Source: Planctomycetia bacterium (GTDB lineage: Bacteria > Planctomycetota > UBA8108 > UBA1146). From it: a DNA stretch of 49,829 nucleotides. Below the pieces are notes generated by a model that saw only the letters and a list, made by a program, of their open reading frames with translations, searched no databases and had not been told where the DNA came from. Location: NCBI GenBank assembly GCA_009937185.1, contig JAACCY010000169.1, positions 1 to 49,829 on the forward strand. Direction: 5' to 3'. Below are positions 42,925 to 49,829 of this stretch, in pieces (positions within the stretch are counted from its first letter, which is position 1; the number at the start of each line of letters is the position of its first letter). A program made the translations under genes and the position numbers.

Positions 42925-42981
42925 AACCTTGACGAAATAATTTTGCCCACACTTGGAGGATATTCACCTCCTTTAGAGCCG

Positions 42982-43019
42982 GTTGCCACGGAATGTTTTC
43001 ATTCCGTGGCAACTTTTTT
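42982..43019 (+). terminator. Strong intrinsic terminator after the EF-hand gene
   Basis: A 13-bp perfect stem GTTGCCACGGAAT/ATTCCGTGGCAAC (42982-42994 and 43001-43013) is followed by a run of T's. It also shows that the leuS frame extending back to 42983 is not translated from there. Confidence 0.95.
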
Positions 43020-43132
43020 ATCTCGATATAACCGTGGGTGGTTTCTGCACGCATCGTTGCTTAGAATCAAGACTTCTGAGGATGGAGTCCTTCAGGGATA
43101 GCAGCAAAGCCAGACTCTTTCAGGTGAAGATG

Positions 43133-45544
43133 ATGCCCTATAGTCCCCAAGAAATTGAACCGCGCTGGCAAGCTCATTGGCAAGAGAATGACTTGTTCAG
43201 AGCGGGTGATCGTAATGAGTTGCCGAAGTACTATGTCCTCGACATGTTCCCGTATCCTTCGGGAAGCGGATTACATGTGGGTCATACGGAAGGCTACACA
43301 GCGAGTGATATCGTTGCTCGATATAAGCGAATGAAGGGCTTCGATGTTCTTCATCCGATGGGGTACGACGCTTTTGGATTGCCCGCAGAGCAATATGCGA
43401 TAGAAAAGGGAGTTCATCCCGAAAACTCGACCCGAGAAAACATTGAGATGTTTAGTCGCCAACTTCAGGCGATGGGTTACTCCTATGACTGGGATAGAGA
43501 ATTCTCAACCTGTGACCCGTCTTATTATCACTGGACGCAATGGATTTTCCTTAAGCTCGTCGAGCATGACCTCGCATATCAAGAAGAAGCGATGGTGAAC
43601 TGGTGCCCTGCTCTGGGTACGGTGTTGGCTAATGATGAAGTCATCGACGGTAAGAGTGAGCGAGGGGGGCACGAAGTCGTTCGCCAACCCATGAAGCAGT
43701 GGATGCTCAGAATCACCGCGTATGCTGATCGACTTCTCGCAGGATTAGATGAGGTTGATTTCCCAGAGTCGATCAAATCGATGCAGAGAGATCGAATCGG
43801 TCGTTCCGAAGGGGCAGATGCAACCTTTGAGATAGAGGGCTCGGAACTGACTATCGAAGTCTTTACCACGCGCCCAGACACCCTCTTTGGAGCTACATTT
43901 TGCGTTCTCTCTCCAGAACATCTTTTAGTCAACGAAGTCACTTCCGCTGATTATCGTGAAACTGTGGATGCCTACCGGGAAGAAGCGGCACGTAAAAGCG
44001 ATATCGAACGATCTGGTACTGACGCAGGTAAGACAGGAGTTTTCACCGGAGCGTATGCCTTGAATCCTGTGAATGGTGACCGGATGCCTATCTGGATTGC
44101 TGACTATGTCCTCATGGGATACGGCACAGGGGCCATCATGTGTGTTCCTGGCCATGATCAGCGTGACTGGGATTTTGCAAAAAGATTTGATCTTCCCATC
44201 ACCGAAGTTGTCAGCGGTGGAGATGTTCAAGTTGAGGCGTATTCCGGAGATGGCCAGCTGGTGAACAGTGGATTCCTCAACGGATTCAATAAATCAGAAG
44301 CGATAACGAAGATGATTTCCTGGTTGGAAGATCGTGATCTCGGAAAAGGTATCGTTCGTTATCGATTGCGAGATTGGATTTTTGCACGTCAGAGATACTG
44401 GGGTGAACCTGTTCCTGTTGTGTATGATGAAAACGGTGAGGTACATCCTCTTCCCGAATCTGCATTGCCACTTGAACTTCCTCATTTGGAAGATTTTGCT
44501 CCCACTGGGACCGGAAAATCTCCATTGGCTAGAGCCACAGATTGGGCTTCAACAGAAGTTCCTACTACAGGGGCTCCGGGAAGTAGAGAACTTGATACGA
44601 TGCCGGGAAGTGCCGGATCTAGCGCTTATTTCCTGAGGTTTATTGATCCAAAAAACAACACAACACTCGTCGATCCAGAGAAGGCAAAAAGATGGATGCC
44701 GGTGGATTTGTATCTGGGTGGTGCTGAACATGCTGTGGGGCATTTGCTTTATTCGAGATTTTGGACCAAATTTCTCTTCGACCTGGGTGTTTGTCCGGTG
44801 GATGAGCCCTACGCAAAATTAGTCAACCAAGGGATGATCTTGGGCGAAGATCATCGAAAGATGTCGAAGAGATTTGGAAATGTCGTCGATCCCCTCGACG
44901 TCATCTCAGATCAAGGTGCAGATGCATTGCGTGTCTATGAGATGTTTATGGGGCCGATGGAAGCAGATAAGCCGTGGTCCACTGGGGGTCTTATGGGGGC
45001 TCGCCGGTTTCTAGACCGCGTGTGGCGACTGTTCTTCGATGAAGATGATCAACTTCGCGATCTTGAAGCCAAGCCCAATGATGATCAAATGCGATTACTC
45101 CACAGGACGATCTCAAAGGTGGATTCAGATACTGAGAGTTTGAGTTTTAATACCGCTATTTCTCAGATGATGACCTTTGTTAATGAAATGACGGCTTCAG
45201 AATCTCGCCCACGCGATATCTTGGAACCGTTTTGTCTTCTCCTTGCTTCTTATGCTCCACATCTTGCTGAAGAGTTATGGCAAGTTTTGGGGCATGACCA
45301 TTCAATGCTCTGGGAAAGTTTTCCCCAAGCAGAAGAGCAGTGGTTGGCGGTATCAAAGGTGGAGGTTCCGGTTCAGATCAACGGAAAGGTCCGAACCCGT
45401 ATGGAAGTTGAAGCTGAAATTTCAGAAGAACAGATTCGAGAACTTGTTCTTGCTGACGAACGTGTTCAGGAGTACACAGAGGGCAAGGATCTAGTGAAGT
45501 TTGTTTGGATCCCGGGAAGAATGGTCAACCTAGTCGTTAAATAA
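43133..45544 (+). CDS. leuS: Leucyl-tRNA synthetase
   Basis: 803 residues from ATG 43133 (MPYSPQEIEPRWQAHWQEND); ATG 43130 directly before it is equivalent. AGGTGAAG lies upstream. Attaches leucine to tRNA-Leu. Class I motifs: HVGHTEGYT (HIGH) around residue 48 and KMSKRFGN (KMSKS variant). The CP1 editing domain has TTRPDTLFGATFCV and GYGTGAIMCVPGHDQRDWDF. The catalytic-core landmarks NWCPALGTVLANDEV, RQRYWGEPVPVVY and YLGGAEHAVGHLLYSRFW are all present. Slightly shorter than the 860-residue E. coli enzyme, mainly in inserted domains. The C-terminal VPVQINGKVRTRMEV domain is present. Confidence 0.97.
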   Translation: MPYSPQEIEPRWQAHWQENDLFRAGDRNELPKYYVLDMFPYPSGSGLHVGHTEGYTASDIVARYKRMKGFDVLHPMGYDAFGLPAEQYAIEKGVHPENSTRENIEMFSRQLQAMGYSYDWDREFSTCDPSYYHWTQWIFLKLVEHDLAYQEEAMVNWCPALGTVLANDEVIDGKSERGGHEVVRQPMKQWMLRITAYADRLLAGLDEVDFPESIKSMQRDRIGRSEGADATFEIEGSELTIEVFTTRPDTLFGATFCVLSPEHLLVNEVTSADYRETVDAYREEAARKSDIERSGTDAGKTGVFTGAYALNPVNGDRMPIWIADYVLMGYGTGAIMCVPGHDQRDWDFAKRFDLPITEVVSGGDVQVEAYSGDGQLVNSGFLNGFNKSEAITKMISWLEDRDLGKGIVRYRLRDWIFARQRYWGEPVPVVYDENGEVHPLPESALPLELPHLEDFAPTGTGKSPLARATDWASTEVPTTGAPGSRELDTMPGSAGSSAYFLRFIDPKNNTTLVDPEKAKRWMPVDLYLGGAEHAVGHLLYSRFWTKFLFDLGVCPVDEPYAKLVNQGMILGEDHRKMSKRFGNVVDPLDVISDQGADALRVYEMFMGPMEADKPWSTGGLMGARRFLDRVWRLFFDEDDQLRDLEAKPNDDQMRLLHRTISKVDSDTESLSFNTAISQMMTFVNEMTASESRPRDILEPFCLLLASYAPHLAEELWQVLGHDHSMLWESFPQAEEQWLAVSKVEVPVQINGKVRTRMEVEAEISEEQIRELVLADERVQEYTEGKDLVKFVWIPGRMVNLVVK

Positions 45545-45583
45545 GGCAGGCCTTATTCTCAGACAGGTTTTTCAGGCAAGAAT

Positions 45584-45615
45584 CCCTAGTGCCGTTGGGC
45601 CCTAGTGCCGTTGGG
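45584..45615. repeat. 16-bp perfect tandem duplication
   Basis: CCCTAGTGCCGTTGGG is repeated twice head to tail (45584-45599, 45600-45615) in the 274-base gap after leuS. Probably slippage; no function evident. Confidence 0.7.
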
Positions 45616-45722
45616 CTTCTGTGGCCTCTTGAATAAATCCGCGGCTTCTTGGATAAAGAGGCGCAGAGATGATCGGAATCCACAAAATCTAGAAATCGGC
45701 ATCCGTGCCGGGTCTTCAGGAA

Positions 45723-45762
45723 CGACCGAGACCGCCATATGGCGTCTCGGTCGATTTTTTTT
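45723..45762 (+). terminator. Strong intrinsic terminator downstream of leuS
   Basis: The stem CGACCGAGAC/GTCTCGGTCG (45723-45732 and 45744-45753) has an inner GCC-ATAT-GGC extension and one bulged C. A run of eight T's follows. It ends the leuS transcript about 180 bases after the stop. Confidence 0.93.
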
Positions 45763-45818
45763 ATAGTCTTCAGGGGATGAGAAGATTTAAATAGGTAGAA
45801 GAATAGTCAGGAGCAATG

Positions 45819-46265
45819 ATGAATGAAGAACTGATCGAGGAACTGACCAAGTCGTACTGGATGGAGATCGAGACGACGATAAGTTACATCGCAGCCTCGA
45901 CGAATCTGGTCGGAGTACAGGCAGAGCCTATCAAGCAATCTCTTGCCGCCGATGTGTTGGAAGAAATTCAACATGCACAGATTCTTGCTAAGAGAATTCA
46001 TATCATCGGAGGTGTGATTCCAGGCAGCATGTCTTTCAGTGCTGGCCAATTAACGATGCAACCCACAGAAGAGTCAACGGATGTTGTCTCTGTGATCAAA
46101 GGGGTTATCGATACTGAAGTAGCCGCTATTAATCAGTACAAGAAAATCATCACACTATGTGAAGATGATCCTGTCACTGAAGATATTTGTGTCACCTTAC
46201 TCGCCGATGAAGAAGAGCACCTCAGAAGCTTTCAAGGATACTTGTACGAGTTTGAAAACCGTTAG
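45819..46265 (+). CDS. Ferritin-like diiron protein
   Basis: 148 residues from ATG 45819 (45816 is an adjacent alternative); AGGAG lies a few bases upstream. An all-helical four-helix bundle is indicated: [20 protein letters not shown], then [16 protein letters not shown] with an ExxH, then [16 protein letters not shown], then [15 protein letters not shown] with a second ExxH. These supply the Glu/His ligands of a diiron centre, as in bacterioferritin and Dps-like or ferritin-like domain proteins. No heme ligand Met is obvious. It may store iron or detoxify peroxide. Convergent with fumC, overlapping its stop by three bases. Confidence 0.85.
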   Translation: MNEELIEELTKSYWMEIETTISYIAASTNLVGVQAEPIKQSLAADVLEEIQHAQILAKRIHIIGGVIPGSMSFSAGQLTMQPTEESTDVVSVIKGVIDTEVAAINQYKKIITLCEDDPVTEDICVTLLADEEEHLRSFQGYLYEFENR

Positions 46266-47641
46266 GTCATTTCTGAAGGAACGACCCAGGAATCAAATTC
46301 TTCACCTGTGCAGTATCCTTTTTCTATCGCCACTTCTCGGAGAGTCTTGCCTTCGGCGTGGGCTGTCTTTGCCACATCTGCCGCTTTGTCGTAGCCGATG
46401 TGAGGATTCAAAGCTGTGACTAACATCAGTGATCGGTGTAGTAAATCTTCGATGCGTTCTTGAATCGGCTCGATACCTTCCGCACAATTTTCCCTAAAGG
46501 AATCTATTGAAGCGGCAAGGAGATCGATGGACTGCAAGACGCAATCACCGATCACAGGCATATATACATTGAGCTCAAAATTGCCCAGCGATCCGCTGAA
46601 TCCAATCGCTGCATCGTTGCCCAGTACACGGGCACACACCATCGTCATCGCTTCAGATTGAGTGGGATTCACTTTTCCGGGCATGATGGAGGATCCGGGC
46701 TCATTTGCAGGAATGGTGATCTCCCCAATGCCACAACGAGGTCCACTTGCGAGCCAGCGAACGTCATTCGCAATTTTGTGAAGGGCGGAAGCGAGAGTTT
46801 TGAGTGCTCCTGATAATGCGACGAGAGCTTCCTTGCCACCGAGTTGAGCAAACTTATTGGGGGCGGGAATAAACGGTATTCCTGTCGTCTTCGACAAGAC
46901 AGCTGGAACTTTTTCCGCATAACCTTCCCGAGTGTTGAGCCCGGTTCCAACGGCAGTGCCGCCAATCGGAAGTTCATGGATCAGTTCCAATGCAGATTTC
47001 AAATTATGATCTGCTATGCGTAATTGATCTGACCAGCCACTGATTTCCTGACCAAGAGTTAATGGAGTGGCATCTTGCAGGTGAGTTCTTCCAATTTTCA
47101 CGATGCCAGAATTTTTTCTGGCGAGATCCATAAAGCAATCTCGAAGTGCAGATATTGCTGGGATCAGTCGATCGTGACATTCCGATGCGCATGCGACATG
47201 TATCGCTGTCGGAAAAGAATCATTGGTGCTCTGGGCATGATTGACGTGGTCATTTGGATGTACCGGTGATTGACTTCCGAGAGGCTGACCCAGCGTCTGG
47301 TTTGCTCTATTAGCGATGACCTCATTAGAGTTCATGTTCGATTGAGTGCCGGAGCCCGTTTGATAGACAACGAGAGGGAAGTGGTCATCCAAGTCACCGC
47401 GGATGACTTCATCTGTCGCGCCAATGATGGCTTCTGCAACTTCATTAGGAATTCCACCCAGTTCTGCGTTCACTTGAGCCGCCGCTTGCTTGACGAGGCC
47501 CATCGCACGAATCATTGGGCGTCGCATTCGTTCAGAACCGATACGGAAATTTTGTAGTGACCTTTGGGTCTGTGCTCCCCAGAGTCGATCTGAGGGAACT
47601 TGAACTTCTCCCATAGTGTCTTTTTCGATTCGGTAATCCAT
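46262..47641 (-). CDS. fumC: Class II fumarate hydratase
   Basis: 459 residues from ATG 47641, with GAGAGGAG seven bases upstream; an earlier in-frame start lacks one. Converts fumarate to malate in the TCA cycle without an iron-sulfur cluster. Signatures: [20 protein letters not shown] at the start, [40 protein letters not shown], and the superfamily signature [16 protein letters not shown] containing the catalytic Ser. [16 protein letters not shown] supplies the His/Thr substrate contacts. Length is close to that of FumC of E. coli (467). Confidence 0.97.
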   Translation of the reverse strand: MDYRIEKDTMGEVQVPSDRLWGAQTQRSLQNFRIGSERMRRPMIRAMGLVKQAAAQVNAELGGIPNEVAEAIIGATDEVIRGDLDDHFPLVVYQTGSGTQSNMNSNEVIANRANQTLGQPLGSQSPVHPNDHVNHAQSTNDSFPTAIHVACASECHDRLIPAISALRDCFMDLARKNSGIVKIGRTHLQDATPLTLGQEISGWSDQLRIADHNLKSALELIHELPIGGTAVGTGLNTREGYAEKVPAVLSKTTGIPFIPAPNKFAQLGGKEALVALSGALKTLASALHKIANDVRWLASGPRCGIGEITIPANEPGSSIMPGKVNPTQSEAMTMVCARVLGNDAAIGFSGSLGNFELNVYMPVIGDCVLQSIDLLAASIDSFRENCAEGIEPIQERIEDLLHRSLMLVTALNPHIGYDKAADVAKTAHAEGKTLREVAIEKGYCTGEEFDSWVVPSEMT

Positions 47642-47813
47642 AGCGACTCCTCTCGGGAACAAGGTACACGATAGATGCCATAGGAGGCCACCGAAGCCGA
47701 GTCATTACCGGTGAAGTGAAGGCTCGATCCTGTCCAACCCTAGTTCTACAATCAGGCCCGTGACTTCAACAACTAGGTCCCACGCGCCCTTTTCAGCACT
47801 TAGGAGAACCCCA

Positions 47814-49829
47814 ATGACCAAGATTTTTCCGATAGTGGCCTTCGTCCTTATTTTTTCAGCTGTTCTTGGAGTCATCAACATTCTTTCGGCACAGGACGCG
47901 CCGTGGGAAGAGATGGATTACGGACCGTTTTTGTCTGCTGCGATAGAAGTGACCCCAGACAACATTGCTTGTAAGGGAGTGGCAATTCCGCTCACAGACG
48001 ATGGAAGTCGTGCGGTGCTCTTTGATACGGCGGAGTTGCGGTGGGCGGCTGCGTGGGAAGGTGAATTTGTTGAACTCAGAGGCATCGTCTACGACGGGCC
48101 TCATGGAACATGGCCTCGTATCTCGGGCGATCCTATTTGGACGAATCCACAGGGTCCAGGGGTGGTAGCTCAAGGTCAGTCTTTCGAAGATCCTAGAAAG
48201 GTACCCTATGGACCTCTACCTGAGGGTGGCGGGCGATGGAAAGGATTACAAAGAGATCTCAGCGGAATTCTTCTCCATTATTCGATAGGAACTGCGGATA
48301 TTTTTGAGCGGCCACTCCATCTAAACGGGGAAGAAATTGAAGTTTGGAAGAGATCCATACATTGTAATAATCTCAAAGGAGGATTGCAGTTTTCTTTGAT
48401 GGAAGCAGAAGAGGGCGCAAAACTTTCGGAGGTTCGATTACTTCCAAATGAAGTCAATAAATCGGAAAGCCTTCTCGAGCTTTCAGATGGCCGGAAATTC
48501 CTGATTGACCTCAAGTCCTCAAAATCGAATAACAACTCTGCAAAGTTACTTCTTCGCTCAGGTCGATTAATTCTTGAGGTGACATCAGCCGGAGACGATG
48601 AAATTTACACACATTTACATCTCTCTAAATTTGAAAACTCAGATTCTGTACAACAATTTCGATCGGTAGTGAATCGTAGGTACTTTCGTGATCCTTCTCC
48701 ACTTGGAGAAATCTGGGGACAAGGTTCGAAAGCAATTTTTGAAGAAGAAATCGAATTGAATGGAAAGCTTGCAGTTAATCCTGATTCAGAAGAAGAATCG
48801 GAGTACATGGTTATTCCTGCAGGAACAGAGATTGTTGAGAGAGATATAGACTTATTTTCTGGAGAAACCGTAAGCCTCTATGGCATGGAAGGATCAGTTC
48901 TTTCAGAAGAGATAACTGAAAATCCAACAGAATCTGCTGTTCTCGTATTTAAAGGAAAATCGAAATCGTATCTGAAACTTATCGCAGGTTGGAATTGCGA
49001 CGAAAGTTCCGGAGAGTTAATGGAAAATATTGTCGACGCTGAGAAAGATCTCAATTTAGAAGGTGTAACTTGGCGTAGGGGAGTGCGCGGCAGGGCTCTT
49101 GATTTCGATGGGACTTCGAGGGCGATTTGGACACGACATGAAAACTTCGAATTTTATACACATGGACTGACTTTTGGTGCTTGGGTATGCACAACAAAAG
49201 ACGGATCTATTTTTTCTCAGACACGAAGTGACGGACCATGGATGGAGGGTGGAAAAGCCTTTTTCATTCGAGATGGGCGTCTATGTTTTGATATCGGCTG
49301 GGTGGGGGCTGTTAGCGGAAATCGAGAAGTAACAGATGGTCGCTGGCATCATGGGGCGTTTTCATGGAATCCATGGACCCGGCAAGTTCGATTATTCCTT
49401 GATGGTACAGAAGACGGGGAGGGAATACTCGAATTGGAAGGCCCCATCGAAGACGCAGTTATCCAGATAGGTTTCACTGCAGATAACTTTCCAGAAGAAC
49501 CATATTTTAGTGGCTACATCGATGGAATCCGAATGTATGCCAAGGCAGATGCTGATGAATCAGATGTGATGGCGATTGCTGCTGAGTCAGGGGAGCCATT
49601 GGTGAGGTCAGTGGCGGTAACCGGATTAAACAAAGCTCGATTCAAATTAGTTTCTGGCGAAGACCCAGGGGTGAAACTTGTTGTTCAGCAAAGCCTTGCA
49701 GATCAAAAGGGCACATCATACGAGTGGTCTGGCCCTGTTTCACGATTGCCTGAATTCATCGATTCTTTGCAAGAAGAAGGGGTGACTTCTGAAACCCCGT
49801 TTGAAATGGACCAGATCACTTGGCCCGAA
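47814..49829 (+). CDS. Large secreted DUF6797-like / LamG-domain protein, N-terminal part
   Basis: The frame is open from ATG 47814 to the right edge: 672 codons without a stop, so the gene continues beyond the window. AGGAG lies seven bases before the ATG. Signal peptide VAFVLIFSAVLGVINILSAQ. Residues ~35-175 begin PWEEMDYGPFLSAAIEV and include VAIPLTDDGSRAVLFDTAEL and DGPHGTWPRISG, which resembles DUF6797, found at the front of large planctomycetal exoproteins, some with heme c domains. Residues ~425-580 form a LamG/concanavalin-like sandwich (ALDFDGTSRAIWTRHENFEF, TFGAWVCTT, DGRWHHGAFSW, SGYIDGIRMY). Whether a heme CxxCH follows cannot be seen here. Confidence 0.8.
   Translation, partial: MTKIFPIVAFVLIFSAVLGVINILSAQDAPWEEMDYGPFLSAAIEVTPDNIACKGVAIPLTDDGSRAVLFDTAELRWAAAWEGEFVELRGIVYDGPHGTWPRISGDPIWTNPQGPGVVAQGQSFEDPRKVPYGPLPEGGGRWKGLQRDLSGILLHYSIGTADIFERPLHLNGEEIEVWKRSIHCNNLKGGLQFSLMEAEEGAKLSEVRLLPNEVNKSESLLELSDGRKFLIDLKSSKSNNNSAKLLLRSGRLILEVTSAGDDEIYTHLHLSKFENSDSVQQFRSVVNRRYFRDPSPLGEIWGQGSKAIFEEEIELNGKLAVNPDSEEESEYMVIPAGTEIVERDIDLFSGETVSLYGMEGSVLSEEITENPTESAVLVFKGKSKSYLKLIAGWNCDESSGELMENIVDAEKDLNLEGVTWRRGVRGRALDFDGTSRAIWTRHENFEFYTHGLTFGAWVCTTKDGSIFSQTRSDGPWMEGGKAFFIRDGRLCFDIGWVGAVSGNREVTDGRWHHGAFSWNPWTRQVRLFLDGTEDGEGILELEGPIEDAVIQIGFTADNFPEEPYFSGYIDGIRMYAKADADESDVMAIAAESGEPLVRSVAVTGLNKARFKLVSGEDPGVKLVVQQSLADQKGTSYEWSGPVSRLPEFIDSLQEEGVTSETPFEMDQITWPE

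Noticed and set aside
42983-43132. Upstream extension of the leuS frame
   Set aside because: It starts inside the perfect terminator stem of the previous gene, and LeuRS homology begins only at MPYSPQEIEPRW.
45545-45818. Possible tRNA or small RNA after leuS
   Set aside because: No cloverleaf, TTCRANY arm or CCA end could be drawn; only the 16-bp tandem duplication and a terminator are evident.

Overview
The window looks like an ordinary chromosomal stretch from a marine-type bacterium, most probably a member of the Planctomycetota (PVC group). The reasons are indirect. Several secreted proteins end in paired calcium loops of the RGDxNxDG type. There is a large TPR/FG-GAP/UnbV lipoprotein. 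The open gene at the right edge starts like a DUF6797 protein and carries a LamG-like domain. These occur with standard bacterial housekeeping genes (leuS, fumC, thyA, folA, pyrE, ettA) at mid-range GC. No rRNA, tRNA, CRISPR array, phage or intact insertion sequence was seen.

Left part (1-13.6 kb): the tail of an SPFH/band-7 gene with a small ribbon-helix-helix partner; an S41-like PDZ lipoprotein and a LolA-like periplasmic protein ending at a strong bidirectional terminator; a SurA/PpiC-type isomerase on the minus strand; the trkA-trkH potassium uptake pair; a minus-strand M20 dipeptidase-pirin pair; a small SelW-like gene with an in-frame UGA that I read as selenocysteine; ettA; and two secreted or lipid-anchored proteins with dockerin-like tails.

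Middle (13.6-24.6 kb): a 1124-residue TPR/FG-GAP/UnbV lipoprotein on the minus strand, then a tightly overlapping six-gene energy-transduction operon on the plus strand (DUF3450-like coiled coil, long ExbB, short ExbB, ExbD, TonB, TPR lipoprotein). A short remnant of an alkaline phosphatase gene lies behind it.

The most striking region is 23.6-32.7 kb, a membrane-lipid remodelling island. One minus-strand arm carries a CFA-family methyltransferase, a three-His-box desaturase, a flavin oxidoreductase, a DUF1365 protein and a second CFA-synthase-like protein. A divergent arm carries DUF2878 and DUF1295 membrane proteins. Downstream is a CarH/LitR-like MerR regulator with a TIGR01777 epimerase. 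The regulator keeps the Wx9EH motif of B12 photoreceptors but lacks both histidines expected to ligate cobalt. Its own promoter is a near-consensus -35/-10 pair predicted to give a leaderless mRNA. A 12-bp motif (TGAACGATTTCA) overlaps the -35 element and recurs upstream. Such clusters in Proteobacteria are linked to light or singlet-oxygen responses and modified (cyclopropane or furan-type) fatty acids.

Right part (32.8-49.8 kb): DoxX, pyrE, a transglutaminase/esterase two-domain exoprotein with an upstream beta-rich lipoprotein, an FG-GAP/dockerin exoprotein, thyA-folA, an eight-EF-hand Arg/Gly-rich exoprotein, leuS, a ferritin-like protein converging on fumC, and the 5' end of a large DUF6797/LamG secreted protein that runs off the window.
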